Origin: Nitrosomonas sp. Is35
GTDB lineage: Bacteria > Pseudomonadota > Gammaproteobacteria > Burkholderiales > Nitrosomonadaceae
Assembly (NCBI RefSeq): GCF_033063295.1
Contig: NZ_JAWJZH010000001.1
Span: 1,736,001 to 1,800,000 of the forward strand
Length of the DNA stretch: 64,000 nt
Reading direction: 5' to 3'
Below the pieces are notes generated by a model that saw only the letters and a program-made list of their open reading frames with translations, did no database searches and was not told the DNA's origin. The position numbers were made by a program, and so were the translations under genes. Positions 1 to 9,162 of the stretch are shown in pieces. How positions within the stretch are numbered: the first letter of the stretch is position 1; the number at the start of each line of letters is the position of its first letter.

Positions 1-2436
1 GAATTGGTGCGTAGACTTGTAAATGTTTTTGATCGTCTTATCGATATCGCGGATGATTTCACTGGGGATATCGCTTTCAAACGATTTATGCCGGTTGCCT
101 GTGAATACGGCGCCTTTCGAGCGGTAAACATCTGTTATCGTGCCGTCAAGTCCCGTGCTTGCAATGTCTCCCTGTATCGATTGCTGCCGGAATTTGTACG
201 GGCCTCGCCCGAACAGAAACTTACCAATCAATGCCTCTGGAGTTTGCAGCCCAAGCCCCTTGACGGCGTAAGCCATCGGCGAAAAAGTTTCGTAAGCACC
301 AAGGGCGAACTTAGCGCCGCCGCTCAGCTTGTAATCACCTACTTTTTTCTCTAGCGCGCTCAACACCATGAATGCCGCAGCCGCAGCCATGCCATACGGT
401 CCGGCAGCAGCACCCAAAGACATCAAGCTGCTGGTGTTCATCCCGAACCCCGATCTGCCGCTTGTAGTGCCACCTATAGCTGTTCCAGGGCCGCCGATAA
501 ATGCAGTGCCAGCACTGCTACCGCCGCCAAAAACACCGGCGGATGTTGATGTATTAACACCGGCGGTTCTTACGCCGCTGAACATGCTGGCAAGGCTCGA
601 GAGGATTCCTACGGTGCCTCCAGACCCAGTTCCTGAGACGCTTCCGCCAGATCCTAGCAGGCTGCTTACCCCTAATGCCTCAAGGATTTTCGCAGACGCG
701 ATCTCTGCAACCATGCGGCGGATGGTATTAATAAATGCGTTCAGCATGCCCTTTAGTCCGTCATCGAAGGGATCAAACAAGAAATTGGCAAATGATGTCT
801 GGATATTGCGCGCGGCCTGGATCGTGTACTGATCCAAATCGCTCAATGTTGATTTTCCGGTTGCGCCGGTTTTTTTAAATTCTTCCTGAGCTTTTTTGAG
901 CGCGCGGTTATAGGTTTCTTGGCTAATGGCCGCACCGTTGGTTAAATTCCTCAACCGGTTGAGCTCTTCGACAGTATCGGCAAACTTCTCTTGTTCGGTT
1001 TTAACACTTTCAGTTACCTGCTTATATTTATTCAGGTCGGAAGTGATTTGATTAACCTGAATGCTTTGCAGGTTTAATCTTTTGTTTTCCGCTTCCAGGG
1101 CATCGATTAACGGCGACGCGGCTTTGATTGCACCAAGCTTTGCAGCTTCCATTCGCTTGATTGCGAATTCGTTCAGCACGATAGAATCAACTTCGGTTTG
1201 CAATGCCTGAATGAACCGGTTGCGAGCGTCGATGTCTTTCTTTGCTCCCTCGGTGTTTTTACCGAGCTCAACGCTGTTTGATTTTAGAGACATGGTTTCT
1301 CTCTCTGTCGCCTTGGTGAGCAGATCACGTTCGGTGATTTGAGATTCAACCAGGTCGCGCATTTTTGACATGCTGGCCACGGCCGAGTCAAAGTCTTTGT
1401 TGAAATCTCCCTGGATTCGTATGGCCGTGCCGAAATCGAATTTCGATACCGCCACCGCTTGCGCAGCCATGGCGCCGATGGCTTTACCGGTAATATCAAA
1501 TACGATACCAACAGACCGGACAGAATCAGCGGCAAATGCTGCAATGCGAGCAACCGAATCGCCCCATGCTTTCAATTGTCCAGTTTGAGTGAAGTTTTCA
1601 ACGCTGGAATCAGCTTCTTTGAGTGCATTTGTGTATGCGGTTACTGCAAATATTGAAGTTTGATCGAACAGTCCGCCGATTTTTACCTTCAAATCCTCAA
1701 CAAGCCGCTCTGTTGAGCGCATTTGCTTCCCGGCATTGGCCATCGCGCCCTCATACACGCCGGAAATTTTTGACGCTTCACCCAGTACCACATTCAGACG
1801 CGCTTGGAGTTTTTGCTGTTCTGTGAGGGCATTCTGAGTAACCCCCATTTCCTTGGCTAATTTTGCATAGGATTGCTCGAAGCTGACATTAATACCGATG
1901 CCGCGCAGCACTTCCACTTGCGCGGATGTGATGCCAAAGACAAGGCGATCCAGCGCTTCGGAAGAATTGATTTGACCGATAACTGCGGCATCTTGCGCCA
2001 GCCGCGCCAGTTCTGTGGCTTTGGATAAATCGATTTGCGATTGAATCATCCGCGTCACAATCTGGCGTGATTCAATCATGGAAATACCCTGCTTCCTGAC
2101 CGCTTCGGTTGTGGCATCAACTTCGGATTTCAACAGACCGGCATTACGCCCGACAACATCAAGCACAATCCCGAGCTCGTTGTAGCGCTGCGATAGCGTA
2201 GCTGCTTCGTTGATTAAAGATGTAAGCTTTAATGTTGCGAGAATTCCACCGATGGCTTTCAATGAACCAAAGAAAACATCAGCAGCACGCGCACCGCTCC
2301 CGAGAGAGGCATTAAGATTGTTAACAGGCTGCACCCCGCGTTGAGCGCTATCAGCAATGTCATCAAGAGAGCGTTTGACGGTTCTGCCGCCGCTCTCATT
2401 GATTACTATGTCAACTTTTTCGGTGATATCGCCCAT
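1..2436 (-). CDS. Phage tail tape measure protein (partial, C-terminus beyond the window)
   Basis: An open frame of 812 codons runs from the ATG at 2436 to the window edge with no stop. The N-terminal part is a long Ala/Gln/Lys/Glu-rich helical region typical of tape measure proteins. Near residues 600-690 there is a low-complexity Gly/Ser/Ala stretch, followed by hydrophobic Ala-rich segments (about residues 685-695) of the kind that can insert into the host membrane. It is the last tail gene visible and follows the chaperone and gp10-like genes, the usual position. It should set tail length and pass through the membrane during DNA entry. The family call rests on size, composition and gene order. 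Confidence 0.85.
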   Translation of the reverse strand, partial: MGDITEKVDIVINESGGRTVKRSLDDIADSAQRGVQPVNNLNASLGSGARAADVFFGSLKAIGGILATLKLTSLINEAATLSQRYNELGIVLDVVGRNAGLLKSEVDATTEAVRKQGISMIESRQIVTRMIQSQIDLSKATELARLAQDAAVIGQINSSEALDRLVFGITSAQVEVLRGIGINVSFEQSYAKLAKEMGVTQNALTEQQKLQARLNVVLGEASKISGVYEGAMANAGKQMRSTERLVEDLKVKIGGLFDQTSIFAVTAYTNALKEADSSVENFTQTGQLKAWGDSVARIAAFAADSVRSVGIVFDITGKAIGAMAAQAVAVSKFDFGTAIRIQGDFNKDFDSAVASMSKMRDLVESQITERDLLTKATERETMSLKSNSVELGKNTEGAKKDIDARNRFIQALQTEVDSIVLNEFAIKRMEAAKLGAIKAASPLIDALEAENKRLNLQSIQVNQITSDLNKYKQVTESVKTEQEKFADTVEELNRLRNLTNGAAISQETYNRALKKAQEEFKKTGATGKSTLSDLDQYTIQAARNIQTSFANFLFDPFDDGLKGMLNAFINTIRRMVAEIASAKILEALGVSSLLGSGGSVSGTGSGGTVGILSSLASMFSGVRTAGVNTSTSAGVFGGGSSAGTAFIGGPGTAIGGTTSGRSGFGMNTSSLMSLGAAAGPYGMAAAAAFMVLSALEKKVGDYKLSGGAKFALGAYETFSPMAYAVKGLGLQTPEALIGKFLFGRGPYKFRQQSIQGDIASTGLDGTITDVYRSKGAVFTGNRHKSFESDIPSEIIRDIDKTIKNIYKSTHQF

Positions 2437-2445
2437 TCGCGCGCT

Positions 2446-2886
2446 TTATTTCTCGAGTACGGAAACGCCTGATTCGGTTGAAACGCCGTCAGCTATTGCT
2501 TGCTGAATAAATCCAGGGCTCGCTTGTGGCGAATGCCCTCTATTCAGATCATCGATGTACGGTATGTTGATGTTGATATGAATTTCTTCACCAAGCTGTC
2601 TATCCCTCAAAGCGGATTCGGCTTGATCGATTGCCGCCTGCATGTTGGCACCGGCTGTGCTTCCCTTTGTTCCGGGGACATAGGCTTGCGTCGTTTCTGA
2701 AAAGGATGCCTCACCCACTGTGACAACCACGGATGATCGTGCGCGCCCGGTATCGACCGGCATTGCTTTAACGATCAAGGTATCGATGGCCAGCGCAACG
2801 CCTCGCGTTTTCTTGTTCAGATTCACGGAAATTACCTCACCGTGAGCGCGAAGACGTTTTGCTAAATCATCCAATCCGCCGGGCAT
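2446..2886 (-). CDS. HK97 gp10-like tail/neck protein
   Basis: This 146-residue protein has the MPVDTGRARSS motif (about residues 61-71) that is the hallmark of HK97 gp10/minor tail proteins: a conserved P-V-D-T-G-x-x-R-x-S loop after an N-terminal helix. In most siphoviruses this gene sits among the head-tail connector genes, but here it lies between the tail chaperones and the tape measure gene. It begins 3 bases after the stop of the preceding frame. It probably works in head-tail joining or tail completion. Confidence 0.7.
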   Translation of the reverse strand: MPGGLDDLAKRLRAHGEVISVNLNKKTRGVALAIDTLIVKAMPVDTGRARSSVVVTVGEASFSETTQAYVPGTKGSTAGANMQAAIDQAESALRDRQLGEEIHININIPYIDDLNRGHSPQASPGFIQQAIADGVSTESGVSVLEK

Positions 2887-2888
2887 TT

Positions 2889-3233
2889 CTATTTCCCTTT
2901 ATTTTTGGATGAATACCAGTCGATATAGGCAGCATCCAATGCATTGATGTGGTATTCCATATCTTCGCGTTGCTCCTCATCGGTTATGCCGGTTCTGTCG
3001 CAATATTCCTGAATTTGGAACCAGGAAATCTGCCCTACCCCGCCGAAGCCTATTTGCCTGCACGTACTGAGGCGGTCGAATGCCTCAATATAAATTTGCA
3101 ATCCTGGCAATAAAACCGGGGCGTTCTTTATGGCTTTTGGTAATTCGGCGCCATCCTGCACGCACTGCCTAATGATTGTTTTCTCGGTTTTGCCCTGCTT
3201 TAACTGATAAAGCAGGACATCCGTTAGTTTTTT
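2889..3233 (-). CDS. Tail assembly chaperone, T-like extension made by -1 frameshift
   Basis: This frame has no good start of its own (a GTG at 3161 is the first candidate) and is open without stops back to the slippery site at 3227-3233. It is best read as the C-terminal extension of the upstream 143-residue chaperone, as in lambda G/GT. The product after slippage would start with Lys-Leu-Thr-Asp-Val and contain the acidic helix-rich part ending NKGK. In lambda the GT fusion links tube protein to the tape measure protein; the location just upstream of the tape measure gene fits that role. Confidence 0.75.
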   Translation of the reverse strand, partial: KKLTDVLLYQLKQGKTEKTIIRQCVQDGAELPKAIKNAPVLLPGLQIYIEAFDRLSTCRQIGFGGVGQISWFQIQEYCDRTGITDEEQREDMEYHINALDAAYIDWYSSKNKGK

Positions 3234-3655
3234 GCGTCTGCTTCTTTATCTGCCGTCCGGAACAACTGCATTTTGTTTGACTGGATTTGGATATCAGCAA
3301 ACAGATCAGGCAACGCGGCAAACGTATTAATCACGTTTTCTTCGGTGTATGGCAGAATGGAGCCATCAGGCGCTTCAATGCCCTGCTTCCATTTTTCCTT
3401 GTCATCCTTGACTTCCCAGTTCAGCACCACGGCTTTCGCGTAGAGCTGGCGGCTGATTTCGCGCTCTTTCTCCACCGGAAGAATTTCTTGTTCGATCAAG
3501 CGGCGAACAGGCTTTGTCAGGATTTCGTGAGTGCGCACAAATTTATGGTTTGCGCTACCGGCGCGTGCCACGGTCACCCGGAACTGACCGTAATCAATAA
3601 CGATTCCGGATTTCTCAAGGTTTTTGTCGGTGCTAAACTGTTGATACATTCCCAT
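3224..3655 (-). CDS. Tail assembly chaperone (G-like)
   Basis: This 143-residue protein lies between the tail tube gene and the tape measure region, the standard place for the lambda G-like chaperone. It ends with a Lys-Glu-Ala-Asp-Ala-Lys-Asn tail whose last codons (GCA AAA AAC, then TAA) make a classic -1 slippery heptamer. It should coat and guide the tape measure protein during tail assembly. The start is preceded by a GGAG ribosome site. A 235-base AT-rich gap separates it from the tube gene, so it may have its own promoter. Confidence 0.75.
   Translation of the reverse strand: MGMYQQFSTDKNLEKSGIVIDYGQFRVTVARAGSANHKFVRTHEILTKPVRRLIEQEILPVEKEREISRQLYAKAVVLNWEVKDDKEKWKQGIEAPDGSILPYTEENVINTFAALPDLFADIQIQSNKMQLFRTADKEADAKN
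3227..3233 (-). other. Programmed -1 frameshift slippery site A AAA AAC
   Basis: On the minus strand the sequence reads GCA AAA AAC TAA in the chaperone frame, so X XXY YYZ is in the correct phase immediately before the stop. A one-base slip backwards enters the open frame 2889-3233. The same arrangement makes the GT protein in lambda-like phages. Confidence 0.8.
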
Positions 3656-3709
3656 TTTTTGTTTCTCCGTTTTCTATAAAATTAACGTCCAGTATTTGTT
3701 TTATTTTCA

Positions 3710-3730
3710 AATAAAAACAATAACTTACAA
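3710..3730 (-). repeat. 21-bp repeat, copy A, upstream of tail chaperone gene
   Basis: This stretch matches 18669-18689 at 20 of 21 positions. Both copies lie in AT-rich non-coding DNA upstream of minus-strand late genes (tail chaperone here, small terminase there) and in the same orientation. On the minus strand each begins TTGTAA and continues TTATTGTTTTTATT, so it could be a late promoter or activator site. The 235-base gap 3656-3890 otherwise shows nothing clear. Confidence 0.5.
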
Positions 3731-3890
3731 TATTACCTCGTTATCGCTGCTTATTTCTGCTCGTTTTGTCAAATTCTCTTTTAAATTCAATAATTTAATT
3801 GCGCCATTTAAGACCGTTTAATTTTTTGCTCATATCATTTATCAACCCGTCAAAAATAATCGCTCCAAAGTTGTTTAAAATAGTCGTTTT

Positions 3891-5432
3891 TTAAACCTCA
3901 GCCACGTCCGGCAAGTAATCAAAGAACATGATTGCCGCCGTGTAATCCATGCTGGTTGAGATACTCGCCGCTGTTGCTGCGTCCATCGACACAGGCAATT
4001 TCACGGCCTCATCCAGCTTGATATCCGGATTGCCGCCACCGAGCGATATCAACGGAAGATCGATCACGACACCGGCATTATTTTTAACAATCACCACATC
4101 GATGGTCACGTCTGAGTTATTCCGGATCGCGGCGATTGCCGAAACATCGGTGAAATAGGCGGTCATGCTTCCGCTCACCGCGAACGTGCCGGCGGAAATA
4201 TCGAACGACCCCAAAACACCCACAGCCTTCGATTGCTTGAGGTTGTTATTGATTTCGAGCTTGAGGTCGGTCAGGTAAGCGAACATTGATGATGGCGCTT
4301 CGTCGCTTGAAGACACGAGCGACATTTTCATGCGCTTCATGTCGGAGCTTGTGTTGTACGCATCAGCGGACACAAGCGTTGGTCTGGTGCCGGATTTCAA
4401 GCCAGTGGGACCGTCAACCGTTTGCGCATCGGTGGCCATGAAAGACATGCTTGAAGTGATCTTCGTGGCGGTGCCAATATCAAGGCTGAATTGGTTCGGG
4501 ATTGCTCCGATAACGTACATGCCTTGAATTTGTGAAGGACTGCCGGTATCTGGCGCACCCAGGCTTACTTCTGGCTGGTACGTTTTGCGGACAATATTCG
4601 ATCCGGTTTCGTTTTGCAGTTTGCGTCCGAACCAGACGCGAATTGTCTTGCCGGAACCGTTATCGGTAACCATGGCAGACGCTGATTTGTCGAACTCAAT
4701 TGCATTTGTTGCGATCGAACGGACACGCTTCCAGCCGTTATTTGCCGCAGTTGCAAAGTTATTGCCAGCGACATCGCCGCCGAAATACACCCATTCGCCA
4801 ACAGACAGGCCAAGCTGCGTCAAATCCTTTGTTGATGTCACAAGCTTTGGTAATGTGCCGGATGCATCAATGGTGGCGTCCGCCGATGTGAATTGAAAAC
4901 CAACTACCACAAGCTTGCTATCAGTTGGTGGAGATGCTTCAGCGGTAAGTGTCTCAGCTACAGCTATAGAGGTATTGAGAGTCACTGTAGTAACACGATG
5001 CAGTCCGCTGTTTCCGGCATTAGTGAATCCCGATCCGAAAACCAGAGAACCAGCATAAAATCCGGTTGTGCTTACAATTTCATACGTGTCATCACCGGCA
5101 TTAACGGTCACCGATGGAATATCGGTGCGTTCCGCTTTGGTTCGGTAATCCGCGAAGAAAACACCCTGCAGGATGTTCTGGTGACTGGTTTGCGTGAAGT
5201 CAGAACTGAATCCAAAACCGGCTTCAAGATCGACAACAACGCCTTTTTTGCGTTGCCGTCCATCCGTGATCGGATTTCGTACCAGGGTAGATATTTTCGC
5301 GCCCAGCTCAGAATAGTCGTTCGGCTCATATTGATTCCAGATCGGAGTACCCGGCAACACACCAATCGAGCTTTCGTCAGCAATCCGCAGCCCGGTAATA
5401 TTACTGTCGATCTTATTAACATTCGTTGTCAT
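3891..5432 (-). CDS. Major tail tube protein
   Basis: This 513-residue protein has the composition and position of a long phage tail tube protein: beta-rich, Thr/Ser/Asp-rich, no Cys, located between the tail terminator and the tail chaperones. It polymerises into the tail tube through which DNA passes. It is longer than a typical 150-250 residue tube protein, so it probably contains extra decorating beta-sandwich domains, for example in the region near residues 110-260. Start ATG at 5432 has a GGAGG ribosome site just upstream. Confidence 0.75.
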   Translation of the reverse strand: MTTNVNKIDSNITGLRIADESSIGVLPGTPIWNQYEPNDYSELGAKISTLVRNPITDGRQRKKGVVVDLEAGFGFSSDFTQTSHQNILQGVFFADYRTKAERTDIPSVTVNAGDDTYEIVSTTGFYAGSLVFGSGFTNAGNSGLHRVTTVTLNTSIAVAETLTAEASPPTDSKLVVVGFQFTSADATIDASGTLPKLVTSTKDLTQLGLSVGEWVYFGGDVAGNNFATAANNGWKRVRSIATNAIEFDKSASAMVTDNGSGKTIRVWFGRKLQNETGSNIVRKTYQPEVSLGAPDTGSPSQIQGMYVIGAIPNQFSLDIGTATKITSSMSFMATDAQTVDGPTGLKSGTRPTLVSADAYNTSSDMKRMKMSLVSSSDEAPSSMFAYLTDLKLEINNNLKQSKAVGVLGSFDISAGTFAVSGSMTAYFTDVSAIAAIRNNSDVTIDVVIVKNNAGVVIDLPLISLGGGNPDIKLDEAVKLPVSMDAATAASISTSMDYTAAIMFFDYLPDVAEV

Positions 5433-5447
5433 TTAGCACCTCCGTCA

Positions 5448-5870
5448 TTAAACAATTTCGTCGTATTCAAACTCTGCGGTTACCGTTACCAGGAACCAAT
5501 TTCCGTGAATCCCGCCTTCCTTGATCTGGATTGCCCTGAACCGCACGCTGTCGATGGTCTTGCCAAGAAAAGCCATTTCAACGAGTCTGGCGAGTGTGTA
5601 CGCTGCTTCTGTGCCTTCGCCGCTTGGTGTGTAGATTTCACAAGCAAGCTGGCCTTTTCGCTCCCAAATTCTTTTTCCATCCACGCCCGGCAGAGAAACT
5701 TGCCGCCCGGTTTTATGTGCAATCCGGACAAATGCCCATGGATTGCCTTGTTTCATTGGCTCCGTGTCAGGCTTCTTGTTTGGCCAAACGACCGGATAAG
5801 TTGAGTTAACCGCCCAAGCCGTATTAAATGCGCCGTACACCGTATCAGTGGCTTGCTGTTGCGTAGGCAT
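5448..5870 (-). CDS. Tail terminator protein (DUF4128-like)
   Basis: This 140-residue protein resembles the DUF4128/lambda gpU-type tail terminators: a short helical start, then a beta-rich body containing the WAFVRI segment and the Thr-Gly-Arg loop, ending in a YDEIV strand. It lies directly before the tube gene, the usual place. Terminators cap the tail tube and join it to the head. The start overlaps the stop of the upstream gene by one base. Confidence 0.65.
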   Translation of the reverse strand: MPTQQQATDTVYGAFNTAWAVNSTYPVVWPNKKPDTEPMKQGNPWAFVRIAHKTGRQVSLPGVDGKRIWERKGQLACEIYTPSGEGTEAAYTLARLVEMAFLGKTIDSVRFRAIQIKEGGIHGNWFLVTVTAEFEYDEIV

Positions 5871-6268
5871 CAGCTGTTCACTCCAATGTAGTAAAGCAGC
5901 GTCAAATCAGCTGGTTTAAGCTTCTCGATGAAAGTTATCTTGAATTCCTGTCCGCCATCGGTAACAAGCTGGTATTGGTCAAAATCTTCCGGGGTATCCT
6001 CACCTGGCTCTGCGATAAATACGCTCTGCGTGTCTTTGTATAACTCCACCGCTTCGGCCCGTATTCCAAGGCTGCTTGCCGAAGACATGGGAACGTTGAC
6101 TGCATAGATTGTGGTGCTGTCAGTATTCAGCGGATCGCGCGGATTCGTAACGGGTAGCCACGGCTTGCTCAAATCAGCGCTATCAGGATCAATGCTTGAT
6201 AGCCTTATCTGCCGACCTTTGGCGCGGATTTTTTCTTTTACCTTGGCAAGTTTGGCGGCGTAGTCCAT
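5870..6268 (-). CDS. Head-tail joining protein, family not recognised
   Basis: The likely start is the ATG at 6268 (M-D-Y-A-A-K), which shares one base with the upstream stop (TAATG); a longer frame to 6310 would overlap the neighbour and is less likely. The 132-residue product has a basic N-terminus and a beta-rich C-terminal part. Its position between the DnaT-like connector and the tail terminator suggests a head completion or connector protein. No family motif is obvious. Confidence 0.6.
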   Translation of the reverse strand: MDYAAKLAKVKEKIRAKGRQIRLSSIDPDSADLSKPWLPVTNPRDPLNTDSTTIYAVNVPMSSASSLGIRAEAVELYKDTQSVFIAEPGEDTPEDFDQYQLVTDGGQEFKITFIEKLKPADLTLLYYIGVNS

Positions 6269-6783
6269 TACACGTACACCCGCGTTGTTCCGGAACCAAG
6301 AATGAAGCACGCCATAAGCGCGTCGGCTTTTGGATACGGTCTTTTTGTCAGGTATCCGGATTGGTATTTTTTGGTTTCTTTGATCGGCCCGGTTTCTTCC
6401 GATTCTTCGGTGACAATCTTCCCGCTGCTTTCAATTGTCGGGTTTGGCATCAATGATTGACTTAGCGATATCAAGGCGTATTCTGCCGTTGCGCGCTCAA
6501 GCCGTTGCGGGATCCCGGTTAATGCCCTGTCCTCGTTGTCATAAATATTTAGGCGCGGGAACAGAAGCGCTTGAGTGTCTGGAAATTCCAGCGAACCTTT
6601 CAGCAAATCACCCCAGCGAATATCAATGTACTCAGTGGCGGCGATCAAAGCCGCCTCTTTCGCCGAATTTGCACCGGTCCATGCAGCAATGCCTCTTGCC
6701 GCGAAGTAGGAATCGACATCAGCAAGACTCAAATATGACTGAGCGTTGCTTTTGCCGGTACCGTCTTCTACGACAATGGCCAT
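6268..6783 (-). CDS. DnaT-like/head-tail connector protein
   Basis: The N-terminus (M-A-I-V-V-E-D-G-T-G, then SYLSLADVDSYFAARG, residues about 16-31) is the signature of the phage family annotated as putative DnaT-like ssDNA-binding proteins, which in structural operons act as gp6-like head-tail connectors. The family pattern of a helical core with conserved W, a FPR motif and a TGIP turn is visible. It lies after the capsid gene cluster and before the other connector genes. Confidence 0.7.
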   Translation of the reverse strand: MAIVVEDGTGKSNAQSYLSLADVDSYFAARGIAAWTGANSAKEAALIAATEYIDIRWGDLLKGSLEFPDTQALLFPRLNIYDNEDRALTGIPQRLERATAEYALISLSQSLMPNPTIESSGKIVTEESEETGPIKETKKYQSGYLTKRPYPKADALMACFILGSGTTRVYV

Positions 6784-6806
6784 TTATCACGCGCCCTGTG
6801 CGTTAA

Positions 6807-7415
6807 TTACACATTAACCGTGGTTTTTGCCGGTTGTACTGCTCGCGGATGGACCTTGCGCGCGGCCGGTCTTTGATCAATTGGCGCGCGGGTATCAAGC
6901 TGCTTAATCAATTCCAGCGCATTCGCACCATCGCCAAGCAACTGATTGCGTCTAGCAACCTTCTCAGCACGCTTGCGCGCCTCACGCTGCAAGTAATACT
7001 GAATGTCAGAGATTGGGCCGCCATTCTCAGATTTGCTTTTTTCGATAATCAGCGCATCAAGAGCTTTGGTTTTCTCAGCAACCAGACGATTGATTTGATT
7101 CTGAGCGTCAACGGCCTCATTCATATCATCCTGGGCGCGAGCAATTTGCGCGTCGATGGACATATCAAGCGGCTCTTCTTCCGCTTTTTTGGCCGCTTCT
7201 TCGGCTTCAGCTCTAAGTTTTTCAGCGGCTTCTAGTTCAGCAAGTTCCGCAGCTTTAGCCGCCGCCTCTGCCTTGGCTCTTTCCGAAGCATCCGTTTCTG
7301 CTGCCGCTTTAGCGGCTGCTTCTGCGTCAGCCTTCGCCTTGGCTTCGGCTTCCGATACGCCTAAAGGCTCTTCAATCCTGATTGGAGCGTCTTTGTCGGT
7401 TGTTTTTGGTGGCAT
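6807..7415 (-). CDS. Ala/Glu/Lys-rich coiled-coil structural protein
   Basis: Residues about 18-75 are a run of KAxAEAAAKAA-type heptads rich in Ala, Glu and Lys, a likely long coiled coil; a second helical part follows, and the C-terminus is basic and Pro-rich (about 180-202). The gene lies between the capsid-region proteins and the connector genes and is spaced by 2 bases from its upstream neighbour. The function is unknown. Confidence 0.65.
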   Translation of the reverse strand: MPPKTTDKDAPIRIEEPLGVSEAEAKAKADAEAAAKAAAETDASERAKAEAAAKAAELAELEAAEKLRAEAEEAAKKAEEEPLDMSIDAQIARAQDDMNEAVDAQNQINRLVAEKTKALDALIIEKSKSENGGPISDIQYYLQREARKRAEKVARRNQLLGDGANALELIKQLDTRAPIDQRPAARKVHPRAVQPAKTTVNV

Positions 7416-7417
7416 GA

Positions 7418-7933
7418 TTAGTCGTCTCCCAGTACCGTATACAGAACTTCAACATAACCATTGGCCGTGAAATCAGCCGCGCCGGAAATAGCAGCGTCAT
7501 CAATAAGCAGGTTAAAGTAGAAAACAACGTCGGCCGCAGTGTTGTCATGAATTACGCCGGTGTTGCTTGTGCTTGTCACCAAGCGTACATTTGGCGACAC
7601 TTTGGCCGTTGCAGCCCCAAGGGATGTGCTTGCCACCAGATTCACTTCCGAGCCGGATAATGTTCCGTCCGATGTTGATCCGGTACCAATCGAGATATCA
7701 CCGTCAAATGTCGCCGTGATGTCGGCATCCGATGTGGTTAAAGTTATGTATCCAGCCGCACCGTGAATCAGGATATTGCCTTCAGGAAGCCGAAAAGCTT
7801 CAGCACTCCCGTAACCTGGCGCACCGTCGACAACAGAGATTGTTTTATTAACAATCCTGAATAATTGCCGGATCATGGCCTGCCGCTTGTTACCGACAGG
7901 CCGCTCAGCGCTGCGTCTACGTCCTTTTGTCAT
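7418..7933 (-). CDS. Beta-rich protein following the capsid gene, possible decoration protein
   Basis: This 171-residue protein starts with a basic segment (residues 1-25), then is Ser/Thr/Gly/Asp-rich with alternating hydrophobics, as in beta-sandwich capsid decoration proteins. A GAGGATTAATC ribosome site precedes the ATG at 7933; an internal ATG at 7876 is an alternative. It sits 50 bases after the major capsid gene, the usual place for a head decoration protein. The name is inferred from position and composition only. Confidence 0.55.
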   Translation of the reverse strand: MTKGRRRSAERPVGNKRQAMIRQLFRIVNKTISVVDGAPGYGSAEAFRLPEGNILIHGAAGYITLTTSDADITATFDGDISIGTGSTSDGTLSGSEVNLVASTSLGAATAKVSPNVRLVTSTSNTGVIHDNTAADVVFYFNLLIDDAAISGAADFTANGYVEVLYTVLGDD

Positions 7934-7983
7934 GATTAATCCTCGCTACAAAATGTGAAATTAAAAAGCGCCGCTCAAAGCTC

Positions 7984-9006
7984 TTACGCTTCGCGCGTGA
8001 TTAATCGTGCGATTTTGATTTGCTTGCGCTCAGGGAATACGCGTTGCCAAGAACCGGCTGCCGCAAGATCGTTACTGGTTGCAGCATTGCTTGGGCCGCC
8101 AGTTGGCGCTGTTCCGGCATACTTGCAGCCGACAGGGTGAATAATCCATTCCCATCGGTGAATCAGGCTTTCTTGACCGCCACCATTACCTGCGAGCGGC
8201 AAACGATAGGTTTCCATCGGCACGCGCGCATTGCCTTGACCCAAACGAACAGCGCCGCGACCAAATAACCAGGTGTTGTATACGCCGGTAGAAACTGGCA
8301 TCGAGTCATCAACGATTACAATCATGCCGTTGAAGGTTGGGATGTTATAAGCACCCTCTGAATCCGGGATCATGTCGATCAGGTTGTTTTTCTGCATGCG
8401 GCCATAAATGACCGAGTGAACGCAGATCAAGCCCAAATCCTGCATGCTGTCGCCCATGGTGAGCTTGGCATCAATGACGGCTTCGGCAGAGAAGTTTGTC
8501 ACGCCATCGATATACGATGAGCCGCTGATATCAACGGTCATATCGTTTTGAACGTGCTCAGTAGCTGAAGGAGCCGCGGCGTTATCAGCAAACACACCCT
8601 TGATCGTAGCAATGAATGCATCCTGCAATCTGCGCGCCCGGTAAGCCGATGCTCTGGTGATTACGCTCTGCAATGGATCGGCGCCAGAAATGTCGGCTGA
8701 CAAATCCATCGAAGACCATACCGCGTTACGTGACAAGCGGACCTGAACCTCTTCGGAGGTGGTTATCTTGGATGCAGTTGCGGTTGTGCCGTCATTGTCG
8801 GTAGAAATGTTGTCGGCATCATCCGGCAAATCTCTGAAAGATGGTGACTCGAATGTTTTGCCGCCACCGGCAAGCGCTTGATCCAACGCTGTATCAGGCA
8901 CCAACACGCCAGACTGTACCAGGCGTGATTTAACTTCGGTTTCTTGCTGGATATATGGGAGGTACTGTACTGGGATAACTAGGTCAGCTAGTTTTGTGAC
9001 GGCCAT
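7984..9006 (-). CDS. Major capsid protein
   Basis: This 340-residue protein has features of phage coat proteins of the HK97 fold: an N-terminal helix-rich segment, a Gly-rich flexible loop (GGGKTFESPSFRDLP, about residues 48-62), a long spine helix (about 120-140) and a C-terminal beta region. It lies downstream of terminase, portal, MuF and scaffold, as expected. It is separated from those genes by the divergent cassette at 9.26-12.12 kb and has its own promoter at 9163-9191. The ribosome site TAGGAG precedes the ATG at 9006. Confidence 0.85.
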   Translation of the reverse strand: MAVTKLADLVIPVQYLPYIQQETEVKSRLVQSGVLVPDTALDQALAGGGKTFESPSFRDLPDDADNISTDNDGTTATASKITTSEEVQVRLSRNAVWSSMDLSADISGADPLQSVITRASAYRARRLQDAFIATIKGVFADNAAAPSATEHVQNDMTVDISGSSYIDGVTNFSAEAVIDAKLTMGDSMQDLGLICVHSVIYGRMQKNNLIDMIPDSEGAYNIPTFNGMIVIVDDSMPVSTGVYNTWLFGRGAVRLGQGNARVPMETYRLPLAGNGGGQESLIHRWEWIIHPVGCKYAGTAPTGGPSNAATSNDLAAAGSWQRVFPERKQIKIARLITREA

Positions 9007-9018
9007 GGCTTTTGTCTC

Positions 9019-9126
9019 CTATTGGCGAGCAATTCGATAAATCGAAGCAGGCTCACCACGGAGACTTGCTTCACGGAATGTTTGTGCATCCCATGATGCG
9101 TAAAGCCTTCGTCTAACTGGATTTTC
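9019..9126 (-). pseudogene. C-terminal remnant of a phage head gene
   Basis: Between the capsid ATG and the cassette, one minus-strand frame is open for 35 codons after a TGA at 9127-9129 and ends in TAG at 9019-9021. It reads like real protein (R-R-L-Y-A-S-W-D-A-Q-T-F-R-E-A then SIYRIARQ) but has no start. It is probably the tail of a gene that once lay between the HslV-like gene and the capsid gene and was lost when the divergent cassette came in. Confidence 0.45.
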
Positions 9127-9162
9127 TCATCACGATCGAACCCAATTAGAGATTCGCTATAA

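Noticed and set aside
368..832. 154-codon plus-strand Pro/Ala-rich frame
   Set aside because: It is the complement of the Gly/Ser/Ala-rich tape measure region, which explains its composition.
4893..5804. 303-codon plus-strand frame across the tail tube and terminator genes
   Set aside because: It is antisense to two well-supported minus genes, its protein is Cys/Arg-rich and unlike any known family, and it has no ribosome site.
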